NCBI GenBank assembly: GCA_022592445.1
Contig: JABYQR010000189.1
Location: 1-64,000, forward strand
DNA length: 64,000 nucleotides
DNA from: Cytidiella melzeri
Lineage: Eukaryota; Basidiomycota; Agaricomycetes; Polyporales; Irpicaceae
Reading direction: 5' to 3'
Shown: one piece after another, positions 10,831 to 22,165 of the stretch
Numbering within the stretch: the stretch's first letter is position 1
Layout: each line of letters begins with the position of its first letter
Program-made: the position numbers and the translations under genes
The notes under the pieces: generated by a model
What the model was told of the DNA's origin: nothing
Seen by the model: the letters and a program-made list of their open reading frames with translations, nothing else
Database searches by the model: none

Positions 10831-13800
10831 ATGAGCTCTGATCCCACTGATCAGCCTCAACCTCGTCGTTCTACGCGCGAACGAAAACAAACCGACTTTC
10901 TTCGAGGCACTATCCCTCGTACAACTCGCAGGAGACGTACCCCGGTCTTCACTCCTACTCCAACTCCTCCTCCTGCTCCTACTCCTCCTCATCAACCTCA
11001 AATGTCTTCCGCTTCTCGCGCCGTTACCCCAGGTCCTGCACCTTCTGCTGCACCTTCCGACCACACTCCCAACGTTGCTTCTACCTCTGCCGCCGTCGAC
11101 CATCCCACTGCCCGCGTCACGGCATCACGACGAGTCTCAGCACCCCCCTCTGATCGCCGTCGCACCCCATTCGACACACTCCGCGACGACTTCGCCCGTC
11201 GTCACACCACTAAGCCATCGTCGTGATAGCGACGATCCTATGGACGACGACGAGGCGCACGAAAGGCGAAGGGGCAAACTGCCCAGAGCTCATCGTGCAC
11301 CGTCCCCCTCGCCATCTGGCCCCACTGACTCTGCGCGAGCAGTGTCGTCCCTCCTTTCCGTGCCTCCAAAGCACGATGTGGAGTATACTATGTCGCTTAG
11401 CGACGTCCACAAAGCCTTCGCAGACGTTGGCAAACTCACAGGTCCCGATACCTGGCCGATGTGGAAATTCCGCGTCGATACTGCGATGTCAACTATCGTT
11501 GACTTCTACAGCTACAGGGGTGGTCTGACCATTCCTCAAGAGGTCCAACGGGCCGTCTTCAACGTCCTGGCCGGACACATCGCAGACTCTGTGATGGCGA
11601 ACTATCTCAACGAGACCGCGCCCCACAGACTCATGGAGAAACTCTCCGAACGTTTCGAGCCGACTTCCACTATGTTGGACGCGAACGAAATTTTCCAACT
11701 CTTTTCCCTCCGTCGTCCTGTCCACGAAATGGACAAACTACTCAACGATGCGCACAACCTTTACTCGAAGATTCTCTCCAAGGGGATTGAATTCCCTCAG
11801 CATATCTTCTACTCCGCCCTCGTCGGCATCATTCCCCCCGCCTATGCGCATACTCGCGCTAGCTACGAGGCTGGTGTGCGTTCCCGTACTCCTGCGGGCG
11901 AGAAGTACGACTACAACCCCATCTCCCTGAGCGTCGAGCTACGCCGCGACTTCCATAGCAGGCGACTCGCTCACCCACTTGACCGCTCTCGGTCCAAGGG
12001 TTCGTCAACCCTCGTCCCTCGTGACAGGCCCGCTGGTGGTTCATCCGCCGCGTCGCCAGCAGTCGACAAACGTGTCGAACGTCCGGCGAAAGCCACTTCC
12101 TCCGCTCGTGCGGCCGCCGCTCCTTACTCTAAGGAGAAGTCCGTTCGTGACACTTCAAAGATGAAGTGTTACAACTGTAACGAGACAGGCCACACGACGC
12201 CTACTTGCCCTTCGCCCTGGACAGAGAAGTCCAAGGAGGCAATGAAGAGGAAGGGTATCACCCGGAAGTCTGTTGCTGCTGGTGCCAAGGGCAAAGCTGC
12301 CACTGCCGCCGCTGCTGTTGCTACTCCCGCTGTTGCTGGTCCGTCGACAACTACTCCTCGTCGCAACCAGAGCGCGTGGGTGTCGGCTCTCTCTGAGTCC
12401 GACGTCACTATGCACGTAAGTACTTCGCTTACTACTATTTTTCCTACTCTACTTCCGCTGTATGCGACTTCGTCAACAGACGAGTCGGTACATATTCTTG
12501 ATACTGGCGCGACTATACACTGTACGCCGTATCGAGACTTACTTTTCAATGTCCACTCCGTACCAACTATCGTACTGACTGTTGCCAACTCAGAACAACT
12601 AGTTTTGAAACTCGCTGGTGACATGGTACTCGAGGTGGAACAGGAAAGTGGTAAGCTTACTGAACTCCTGCTAAAGAACGTCTACTTCAACTCAACCCTA
12701 CCTTTTACTTTAATCAGCGTTGGAAAATTGGACTCTGATTATCGTTTTACTTTTTATCACAATCTTTGTACTATATACGACTCAAACTCGACTTGTGTGG
12801 CTGTTGTTAGAAAATCAAATGATTTATACACGCTATCATCAACTCGAGTGACTTCTTTAGCAAGCGTGCATAGAACTGGCATTACTTTACTTGAACTACA
12901 TAAAAAACTCGGTCATCTCAGTTACTTCATGATCAAGAAACTACTTCAAACTTCGTCAATCATTACTGATCATATAACTGACCATACTGAAACTCCGTGC
13001 GAGGATTGTTTACTTAACAATATCCATCGCAATACTGTACCCAAACTTCGTTCTTCATCGTTAGCTGAAGCTTTCGGAGATCACTTCCATATCGACATCT
13101 TTGGGCCTCTACCCACAGCGTCGATTACTGGTAAACACAAATACTGGTTGACTATCGTCGACGATGCTACTAGATGGTTAGTACTCGCACCACTAGTTAC
13201 TAAAGACGATGCCTATACTCAATGGGTCATTTTCTTTACTGAACTTTTGACGCAATATGGTATTCGTGTCAAGATACTTCAAGCCGATAACGACGGTGTC
13301 TTTACCAGTAAAGCTATGACCGCTTACTTAAAAACTCAAGGAACTATACTACGTCTTACTGTACATGATACTCCTCAGCAAAATGGTGTTGCTGAGCGTG
13401 TACATCAAACTATTATGAACTTGATTCGAGTAAACCTGCATACTGCATCCTTACCAAATCGACTATGGTGGTACGCTGCATTATACGCGATGTATGTGTA
13501 CAATCGTTCTCCTCGTACTATACTTAACTACAAAACTCCTTACTTTAAGCGATATGGCACAGACGCTAACCTTGATGGACTTCAAGTCTTTGGTCAGCCG
13601 TGCATCGTATACGACGAATATCGCACAAACAAACTAGCATCTAAGGGTAAAAGGGGAGTCTGGATAGGCTTCGCTGAACACTCTAAAGGTCACTACGTTT
13701 ACTTTGGACAACGTGTCGGAGTTGAACGTAACTTGCAATTCGTTGACTCTACGATACGAATTGAAGGGGAGAAAGAACCAAATGTCGAAAAACTTACCAC

Positions 13801-15580
13801 TGAAAAACAACTTGAACTTGAGGACAACCCTCACATAGAACCAATGGACATCGACGAGCCTGACCCTACTGGTCCAAGGCGTTCCAACAGAACTCCTCAA
13901 CTATCGCGTAAAGCTCGTGGACTAAACTACGACGAAGTAGACACTAACATTGCTTTCTACTTAACTGAGTTTAACGCTTACTATGCTGAGGACGTCGGTG
14001 ACCCTGTCACTTTCAAAGATGTACTCAATCACCCTCTCAAAGACGATTGGTTTAAGTCTATGAAACTTGAGGTTGATACACTAGAACAACTCGGCACTTG
14101 GGAATACTGTATCCCACCGCCAAATGCCAATATTACTGGTTCTCGCTTCGTCTACAAGACTAAGTACGAACATGGCAAAGTTACTAAACTCAAGTCAAGA
14201 CTTGTTGCGCAAGGATACTCTCAGCGCGATGGTATTGATTACTATGCAAACGACTTGTTCGCTCCAGTCGCGCGCATGAGTTCTATGCGACTCATACTTA
14301 CACTTGCGGCTTCACTACACTTCGAGATTAACCAACTCGATGTTAAGTCCGCTTACTTATACGGTAAGATTAACGATGATGAAGATCTTTATCTTCGTCC
14401 GCCGCCTGGCGACTTACTGCCCAACTTGCCTAAGGGCTGGGTACTTAAACTACGCAAAACTATCTATGGCCTTAAACAAGCCGGACGTCGCTGGTACAAG
14501 GTACTATGCGATATACTTTTCCAACTTGGACTCAAGCGTTCAGACTACGATAACGCTGTCTTCTACCTTTACAGGGGAGAAAAACTAATACTTATACTTG
14601 CTGTTCATGTCGACGATATTACTCTCTGTACTATCACTTCTGTCGTCGCTGAACAATTTGAAATAGCACTTAGACAACATGTCGAGGTAACAAACGGTGG
14701 TACTATCCACTGGATGCTTGGCATGGAGATCGATTACAACAAAGCCTCTGGTGTTATCAAGCTTCGTCAACGCGATTATATCCAAACTATACTTAAACGA
14801 AACAACTTTGACCACGATCATACACGCCGTACGCCTATGATACACGAGCACAACTTAGCCCCCCGTGACTCGAAAGAACCTCGTCAGGACGCTGACGCTA
14901 TTAAACAATACATGTCTTTAGTCGGTGGTTTACGATACGTCGCTGACTGTACTCGACCAGACGTTGCATACTGCACTGGTCAACTTGCACGATACTTAGC
15001 TGACCCTTCTAAGGAACACTTTGCTGCAGCTAAACAGTGTTACCTATACTTGAAGGGAACGTGTGATTACTGGCTTGTCCTAGGAAACCAAGCAACTACT
15101 ACTAATACTTCACTTGTCGGATACGCTGATTCTGACGGTATGACTACATACGGCAATAAACCAATAATGGGCTACACCTTCACATACAACGACTCGCTTA
15201 TCTCTTGGTCAAGTAAGCGCGGTTCACTCGTAACACTATCGGTCACCGAAGCCGAACTATATGCCTTAGCGCATGCGTCAACTGAGGCTATATATTTAAA
15301 AGCTCTCATTGACGAACTACTTAACTTTACTATGGATCCTGTCAAAATGTATACTGACAGTGCATCAACTATTGCCATTGTTAGCTCACCTGACGAGCAA
15401 CATTCGCAACGAACTAAACACTTCAAAATTCGTAAGAATTTCATCAGCGATCGTGTACTCAAGAAGTATATAACTATTCATCACATATCTTCTAATGATC
15501 AACGTGCTGATACACTTACTAAAGCACTACCTCTCGAAAAACTCAAGCACTTCAATGAACTACTTCATATTCGTGCTTGA
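10831..15580 (+). CDS. copia Gag-Pol polyprotein, with a frame change near 11222
   Basis: One frame opens at ATG 10831 and stops at 11224-11226. The long frame, with its first ATG at 11240, runs to 15580. Joining them needs a +1 shift at TCG-TGA-T (about 11221). Otherwise Gag starts at 11240 and the upstream frame is separate. Domains in order: UBN2-type Gag; zinc knuckle CYNCNETGHTTPTC (about 12168); protease LDTGATIHC (about 12498); integrase zinc finger (HKKLGHL...CEDC) and DDE core (IVDDATRW, ADNDGVF, QQNGVAERVHQ); reverse transcriptase with VKSAYLYG, YGLKQAGRRW and the box HVDD; RNase H with GYADSDG, TEAELYAL, YTDSAST and ADTLTKALPL. No other disabling change was seen, so the element may be active. 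Gag forms the particle and Pol copies and integrates the cDNA. Confidence 0.9.
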
Positions 15581-15587
15581 AGGGGAG
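15581..15587 (+). other. Polypurine tract of copia element
   Basis: AGGGGAG lies just after the stop codon and abuts the 3' LTR, the expected primer for plus-strand DNA synthesis. Confidence 0.7.
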
Positions 15588-15757
15588 TGTTCGACTATAA
15601 TACTTAGACGCGCAACGTACTAGCGCCGTAGTTACCGTATTTAAGACTTACTCTGATCAATGCAACGACACGCACTTTTGATCCCCAACTCCCACTGTGT
15701 GATCCCCCTCAGTCTTACTCTCTCAACGCTTTCCTCTACTTGCATAGCCTTCTAACA
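15588..15757 (+). repeat. 3' LTR of young copia element
   Basis: 170 bp, the same sequence as 10563-10732, followed by the AATTG duplication. Confidence 0.9.
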
Positions 15758-15801
15758 AATTGAGTATCTAACCTTATGGCTATGATCAATTGCCAGAAAA
15801 C

Positions 15802-16441
15802 TGTAACAGTAAGGTTACTACTCACCAGATAAGTTGTTAAACTTGAGGGGGAGATGGTGAGATAAAGAGTAAGAGTGGTGGTGAGCGAAGTACTGGTGGG
15901 TACTGAGTAGTCCTGATTCAACAGAGTGGATAAGACTGAGGGGATATGCCCTCAGGAGTGCCTCTATATATACATGAAGGGGAGGACCCCAGGTACTACA
16001 CTAAGACCCCTAATACCTACATGAGTAAGCGAAGTAATCTACCTTACTAAGCATGCCCTATGCCCTAGTGGTGCCACTTCAATAATCAACCAATAGCAAT
16101 TGTCCCCATGACCTGCCCCCATGACCCAGTCCCAAGGCTAGACTTGTTCTAGCTTGTTCTAAGACAAGGCTAGACTTTTCCAGAAGGTTCTAAGAACTAT
16201 GACATCATAGTTCCAGCATGTTCCACAAGGTTCCAGAGAGTTCTATCATGTGATACACAGATAAGGAAAGGAGCGCATCAGCGCATCAGAGACAGGAGGC
16301 GCATCAGCGCATCAATTGATAGGCACTGAGAATATGCGCCAGAATAAGCGCCTGATAAGCGCCTGATAAGTGCTTAAATATTCCCAATAATATTGTTGCC
16401 TGGTAAGGCAAGTCTTGTAGAAACATTGAAAATCTGTGACA
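15802..16441 (-). repeat. 3' LTR of chromovirus
   Basis: 640 bp. It contains TATATATA near 15965 (coding strand minus) and the self-primer match at 15927-15938. Its U3 side has short repeats of GCGCATCA and GCGCCTGATAA, fewer than in the 5' copy. Confidence 0.9.
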
Positions 16442-16679
16442 TTACCCCTCCCTTCTGGCTTTGAACTCCGTGCAAAGAGTTTTGAACGAACACCTTGGTC
16501 ATTGAGTCCACTTTTTCACCATTGTCAAGAGGGTGCCTAAGCAGTTCCGAGTAACTCTAGCGGCTTCTACCGACATCCCTGACGGGGTTATCACCTCATT
16601 GGCTGATGGTAGTCTAGTCCATACCCTCCTCGGTTGCGTCATTGGATCGTGGATGATCTTTGGTGTGTTGTTCGTAACT

Positions 16680-19600
16680 TTATACACAGTAGATTGTAGC
16701 TGAGCAGATAGCTCGGGGATGATTGTTGTAGAATTTCTTGATCGCTTCTTGAGCGTGCGTGATGTTTTCTACAGGTTCCCACGTGTCATTATTTGGTCTG
16801 TAGCCTTTCCAGCGTATGTAATACTGAAGCTTTTTGGCACGACCTGTACGTCTTGACTTGAGAATCTTCTCGACTTCGTATTCTTCTTCTCCGTCGATGA
16901 TATCTGGCGGAGGCATCTCCAGCTTTTGGCCTTCGAATTCAGGTTTGTTATACGGTACCAACTTGCTTGCATGGAATACAGGGTGTATCCTTGGTGAACG
17001 TTCGGGCCATTCCAGTCTGAATGTGACCGGTGAGTGCTTTTCAGCAATCTTGAATGGGCCATAGTACTTTGCTGACAGCTTATGTCCAGATTTTTGGTAG
17101 TCTCTCAGATCTAGCATGACCTGATCGCCTTCATTGAAGGGGACCTTCTGGACGTGCTTGTCGTAGTACCATTTCATGCGTTCAGCCGCAAGTTGTAATG
17201 CCGCTTTAGCATGCTCTTGAGCTTGCAAGCGGTTCCACATGATGTCATTCATGTCAGACCTTTTCAGGTCCTTAGTGAGCGTCGGACCAGCTCTAGGGTG
17301 TCTGCTGTATTCGAGGTAGAAAGGCGAGTGCTTAGTTCCCTCGTGCGCTGCATTGTTGTATGCAAACTCAGCCGAGCTGAGCAATCTAGCCCAGTCGTCA
17401 TGTAGTTGATCGACGTAACAACGCAGGTACTGTTCGAGCGTTTGATTAACTCGTTCAGTTTGACCATCAGTTTGCGGATGATATGCAGTAGTCATTGTAG
17501 ATTCTATCCCTAGCATTTTACACCATTCCTGGAATAAATCTGCTGCAAATTGTGGACCTCGGTCGGAAATGATTTGCAAAGGTAACCCATGAAGGGTCCA
17601 GACTCTCTCATAGAGTAGAGCTGCAAGATCTTTTGCCGAGAACTCGTTTACAATAGGGAAGAAGTGCGCCCTTTTAGTAAGGCGGTCTACAACTACGCAG
17701 ATAGCATTGAAGCCATCAGACTCCGGTAACTGAGTAATCAAGTCGACAGTCATAATATCCCATGGTTCAGCCGGAACCGGATTAGGGATGAGTGGTCCGT
17801 AAGGCTGTTGCGGACGAGTCTTCATCTGCTGACATGTGTCACAGCCTGTCACGTATTTCTTGACATCAGTGGTTAAACCTGGCCACCAGTAGTTTCTCGA
17901 GATCAGTTTGTACGTTTTCCATCTGCCAGGATGTCCGGCAGAAGGTAGATCGTGATGCGTCTGGATGATTTGGCATCTCAGATCTAATTTCTGATCTTTG
18001 GGGATGTGGACTTTTCCACGGTATAGGAGTAATCCGTTCTCAAAATTCCATTCCTCTAGTGATTTCTTGAACTCCCTAGGACCAGAGTTAAGTAACTGCT
18101 GATAGTCCTTGGTAACTTCATCGTTCATGAGTGCTTCCTTGACCCGTCTTAGGATTTCATCATTGTTGATAGGCGAGTCATGAGAGTTTTCGATAGCAGA
18201 GATAGCAAAAAACTCGGGTTTAAGGAAAATTTTGTCCTCGTTATTGGAATTTACCCCCTCTTCATGATCTGGCCTCCTGGACAGAGGATCTGCGGTAAGC
18301 ATGGTCTTTCCGGGTTTGTGCCGGAGCACAAAATTAAACCGCGTGAGGTATAATGCCCATCGCGCTTGTCTCCGAGTCAGCTTCTGAGCATTCCTGAAAT
18401 ATGTCAGGTTTTGGTGATCTGACCATATTTCTATGGTAATCGGATGTCCCTCCAGATGTTGACGATACTCTTCCAGGGCGCGGATAATAGCCAACAACTC
18501 TTTATCGTATATCTCATACTTACGTTCATGGACGTTGAGTGATTTAGAGTAGAAGGCTACTGGGTGCCACAGCTTGTCAGCTGGATCCAGTTGTGATAGT
18601 ACCGCTCCTGTAGCAAAGTCGCTAGCGTCTGTTTCAAGACGGAAAGGGTTTTCGTCATCTGGTATCCTCAGAATGGGTGCTGACGTAAAAGCCTGTTTCA
18701 GACTTTGGAAGGCCTGTTCCTGAGCATCTTTCCAGATGCAGGATTGATCCTTCCTTGTTAGAATAGTGAGCGGTTTCGCATGTTTAGCAAAGTCCTTGAT
18801 GAAACGCCGATAGAAATTGACGAAGCCTAAGAAGGCTTGGACTTGCTTAACCTTTTCAGGTCGCGGCCACTCAGTAACTCCGGTGAGTTTGGCTGGATCC
18901 ATCTCGATGTGTCCGTGATAAATGATCATGCCTAGGTACTCAATGCAATCTTTTTCAACAAAGCATTTTTCCGGTTTGGGAAATAGATCGTTCTCGCGTA
19001 GACGCTTGAGCACTTCCAGTGTGATGCAACGGTTTTCCTTCTTGTCTTCAGTGAAGATGAGGATGTCGTCGAGATACACCATGACATGTCCTTCTAAGAT
19101 TAAATCACTCAGAATTTCATTCATCATGGCTTGGAACGTTGCAGTTGCGTTGCTGAAACCGAAATACATCACCTTGGCTTCAAAAAGGCCACGGTGTTTG
19201 ATGAACGCTGTCTTCCATTCATCACCCTTTCGGATGCGAATGTTATTGTATCCCCATCTAAGATCAATCTTGGAGAAGACCTTAGCCTTGCTTAACGGAT
19301 TGATTAAATCATTGATGCGAGGTATGGGGTACCGGTTTTTCACCGTGATGTCGTTCAGTTTTTGGTAATCTTGCACAAGGCGTAACGAGCCATCTTTCTT
19401 CTTGACAAAGAACACAGGTGCTGCAATCGGACTTTTTGATTTGCAGATGTAACCTTTTCGGAGTTCCTCTTTGATCCATTGATCTGGAGAATTCTTTTCC
19501 ATTGGAGACAGCGGGTATAGTTTAGCCGCTTTGGGAAGGGAGGCACCTTCCTCAAATTCGATCGCGTGATCGTACGGTTTGCGTAACGGCATGCGCTCTG

Positions 19601-20119
19601 ATTTCTTTTTTGAAAAGACGTCACCAAATTCCCATAGATATTTTGGTACTAATGGCTTCCAATTGACGGATTCTTGTTTGTCAAAGCCGTCTTCAAAGCC
19701 CTCATCTTCCTTTCCAGAAAGTTCAGCGATTATTTCTGCTATTTCTTGGTCTTCTGGATTGTCTAAGTCAATCCAGTGGATGTGAGGGTTGTCCGGGTTG
19801 ACACTTCCTATTCCGTCCAGGTTGTCTGACACCGAACGTCCCTTAGGTAACTCAAGCTCATCGATCTCTTCTTGAGTTACAGTGATGTTTTTACGAGCTC
19901 TTGGGGCACAGAGTTCACGACATCTGGTAAATCTCCACTCGCCATTTGCCCAATCTATCTCCAGATTGTGGCGGCGTAAGAAGGTCATCCCGATAATCAT
20001 TTGTTTACTACCAAGATCAGTAACGAGCATGTGTTGTCTTGCTCTGTGCGAACCTATTTCTAGGTATGCACGTACTGAGTGAGTGATTTGACCATCTTTA
20101 TTGGGAGTACTGTCAACGT
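16680..20119 (-). CDS. gypsy Pol: protease C-part, RT, RNase H, integrase, chromodomain
   Basis: About 1,145 residues are open from the insertion boundary at 20119 to the stop at 16680. They start with the distal part of the protease (MIIGMTFLRRHN). Reverse transcriptase follows, with SKIDLRWGYNNIRI and the box YLDD intact. RNase H shows LETDASDFATG and WSDHQNLTYF. Integrase has the HHCC finger (CDTCQQM) and DDE core residues in TVDLITQ, ISDRGPQF and AYHPQTDGQTERVNQ. The C-terminus is a chromodomain (YEVEKILKSRR, YYIRWKGY, TWEPVENI), which in this group targets integration to heterochromatin. The protease active site lies upstream, beyond the 1.85 kb insertion, so the polyprotein can no longer be made whole. 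Confidence 0.9.
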
Positions 20120-21972
20120 TGATGACGTTGAGACACTGAGTCACGCTTCAAACTAAGAACAACCTTAAAGACAACACAACCAACCACGAAGTGGCAATAG
20201 AAGTGTAAAGGTGTGGAAGCGCGGAAGTGTTAAAGTGTGCGAGGTGGTCTTAGAGTCCTAGTTTTACCTGTGCTAAACGAGCGACAAGGTTGGTGATAAA
20301 GTGTATGCGAAGGGAGCTAGGCTGGCAACTACCACGCGTATCACGGGTAAAAGGGCAAGTCGGCGCGGTGAAAGCAAAAGAGTTTTAGCGCGGTTCAAAG
20401 AGAACGCGCGGGAGACGTCGCGACTTGTGGTAAAACGGCGCGCGGAGAGACGCAGATGGTAAACGCAGGCGCAATATGAATCTCGAACACAAAACGCGGT
20501 CGCTGGTGAAGATGAAGAAGTCGCTGTAAAACGCGGGCGCAGTGAAAGTGAACGCAGTAAGCTCGACGCAGTGAAGGTGAAACGCAACGCAGTAATGCAG
20601 TAAAATAACGCAGTTAAAAAGCAAACGCAGTATAACAAAGCCTAAAGGAACCGTAAGAGAAAGATAAACTAATGGAGCGCGAGTTGCAGCGGAAGGCTAT
20701 GTGAGATCGCAGTCAATTGGACTCGACAGACTGCGCGCGGGGGCGGTAGTGTAGAACAACACTTCCCGAGCGGCGATGCGTATTGCAAGCGAATGCGTGG
20801 CCAACGACGACGTTGGTAGAGCTGGTAAGATTGAACTGCACTAGTTCGCACTCGTGGTCCTCGCCTTCAAAGTCCGGGGACAGCCAACAATCTGGGTGCG
20901 GTGCGCGCGGGCGATTGCAGTCGAGCGGGACAAAAGGTCCAAAACGTAGGGGAATTGGGTGGTCGCTCTGAGTGTCGCAATAGGAGCAGTTATCAAGCGA
21001 GTCCGCGACGGAGGCGACGGACTGCGCTAGCGAGGGTGATTTAGGAGTAGATCTCTCAGAGGAGACCGTAGGCGCTACCGAGGGTTCTGGCGGCGGCGTG
21101 GGCGCGGGGATGATGGGGTAACGGCGTAGAACCTCGCGCGGGCGCGGGCGGTAAGGGCAGCGACCGTCAGGTAGGTGGGGAACGGTGGGACAGTAACGGC
21201 AGACTCGAGGCGGGTTGTCGTTGGTAGACGCAGCGGACATAAACGTGAAAGAAGTCGCAGTGAGACAACGCAGAAGAAGCTACAGCTATGGGCGCAAAGA
21301 GACTCCCTCGACGCGAGCGCAAAGCGTAAAGTGAACTCTGGAAACTGGGGTGGGGATTGATTGATTTTCTACGCAGTACAAGCAACACCTTTTTATATAC
21401 CCTAAAGACCCTCTCCTAAACCTTTCCTTCTATGTCCTAAACCCAAACGCGAGAGCGAGGAAACAGGGTGCGGAATACTTCCGTCTGCGGAGGCAAAATG
21501 TCCAGCGAGTCGACGCCCGGCAGGACACAGCGTTGGTCGACGCAGAGTAGCGGCGCGCGCCCTTGCGCTGAAGAGGCGCCAACCGTCGCGAGCAGGTGAT
21601 GAGGCGCCGTCCAGGAGTTGCACAGCGTGGCGTGATAGGAGTCTTCCTGAAACGGGGTTCGCGCGTCAAGTTTCTTCTACCGTTGGTCCGACCCGCGTCC
21701 GAAACACTTGGTGGCTGGCAGGCCCATGCTCCGATGCAAAAGGGGCGTGTCTCTGTGTCAGAGTTCGGTGCGATTCCGCGGCCTCGGATGTTTCCGGCGT
21801 GTTGCTCCTTGTCAAGTCCTCGGATCCTCGGCAAACTCCTCGTGACCTCGGCAAACTCCTCGTGCCCATGACACTGGGAAAGTGGAGGGACTTGCCACTC
21901 AGGATGACGCGGGCCGCGCAAATGGCGGGCTGCTGCCGGGTCTCCGCGCCTAGCCGATTTCCGGGCGTATCA
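20120..21972 (-). mobile_element. 1.85 kb LTR-like insertion in the chromovirus pol
   Basis: The block starts TGATGACG and ends GTATCA on the plus strand, with ACGT on both sides (20116-20119 and 21973-21976). Removing it restores the pol frame exactly. On the minus strand a TATA-like TATATAAAAAGG sits near 21400 with about 1.2 kb downstream, which fits a large solo LTR with U3-R-U5 on that strand. No direct terminal repeats are seen within it, so it is not a complete two-LTR element. Tandem copies of CTCGGCAAACTCCTCGTG occur at about 21825-21865. Confidence 0.6.
20713..21240 (-). CDS. Cys-rich 175-residue reading frame in the LTR-like insertion
   Basis: I do not recognise this protein. The frame starts with ATG 21240 and has paired cysteines in an arrangement that could bind zinc (CRYCPTVPHLPDGRC, CSYCDTQSDH, CNRPRAPHPDC, then HECE), with a Pro/Ser-rich middle. 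It lies downstream of the TATA-like sequence of the insertion, so transcription is possible. GC-rich LTR sequence can hold long frames by chance, so it may not be a gene. Confidence 0.3.
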   Translation of the reverse strand: MSAASTNDNPPRVCRYCPTVPHLPDGRCPYRPRPREVLRRYPIIPAPTPPPEPSVAPTVSSERSTPKSPSLAQSVASVADSLDNCSYCDTQSDHPIPLRFGPFVPLDCNRPRAPHPDCWLSPDFEGEDHECELVQFNLTSSTNVVVGHAFACNTHRRSGSVVLHYRPRAQSVESN

Positions 21973-22070
21973 ACGTTAAACGGTGATGCCAGTTGATTTG
22001 TGACCAGATTCACTGACTTACTGATGAACGTGGTTGTGGCTCCTGAATCTACCAGAGCTTCGACCTGCAC
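21973..22070 (-). pseudogene. gypsy protease N-part, cut by insertion
   Basis: The frame reads VEALVDSGATTTFISKS and on to SPFN, the active-site half of the retropepsin with catalytic Asp-Ser-Gly. At 21973 it hits the 1.85 kb insertion. The rest of the protease continues at 20119. Confidence 0.8.
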
Positions 22071-22165
22071 TTTCTTTCCATATACTCAAATTGTAACCGG
22101 TAGAAAAAATGAATTCTTTGAACGCGCTACATTTTTGACAGTATCTACGGTACAAACCTAAGCGT

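Larger units (their letters stand above)
10563..15757 (+). mobile_element. Full-length young Ty1/copia retrotransposon
   Basis: The element has 170-bp LTRs (10563-10732 and 15588-15757) that I read as identical, 5-bp AATTG duplications (10558-10562 and 15758-15762), a primer site next to the 5' LTR, a polypurine tract next to the 3' LTR, and a long polyprotein frame. It sits within an intron of the transposon gene, in the opposite orientation. Identical LTRs mean a very recent insertion. A decayed relative lies at 60.3-64.0 kb. Confidence 0.92.

Noticed and set aside
15802..16441. GCGCATCA and GCGCCTGATAA repeats as a CRISPR-like array
   Set aside because: The units are adjacent with no spacers and lie inside an LTR; they are simple tandem repeats in a eukaryotic element.
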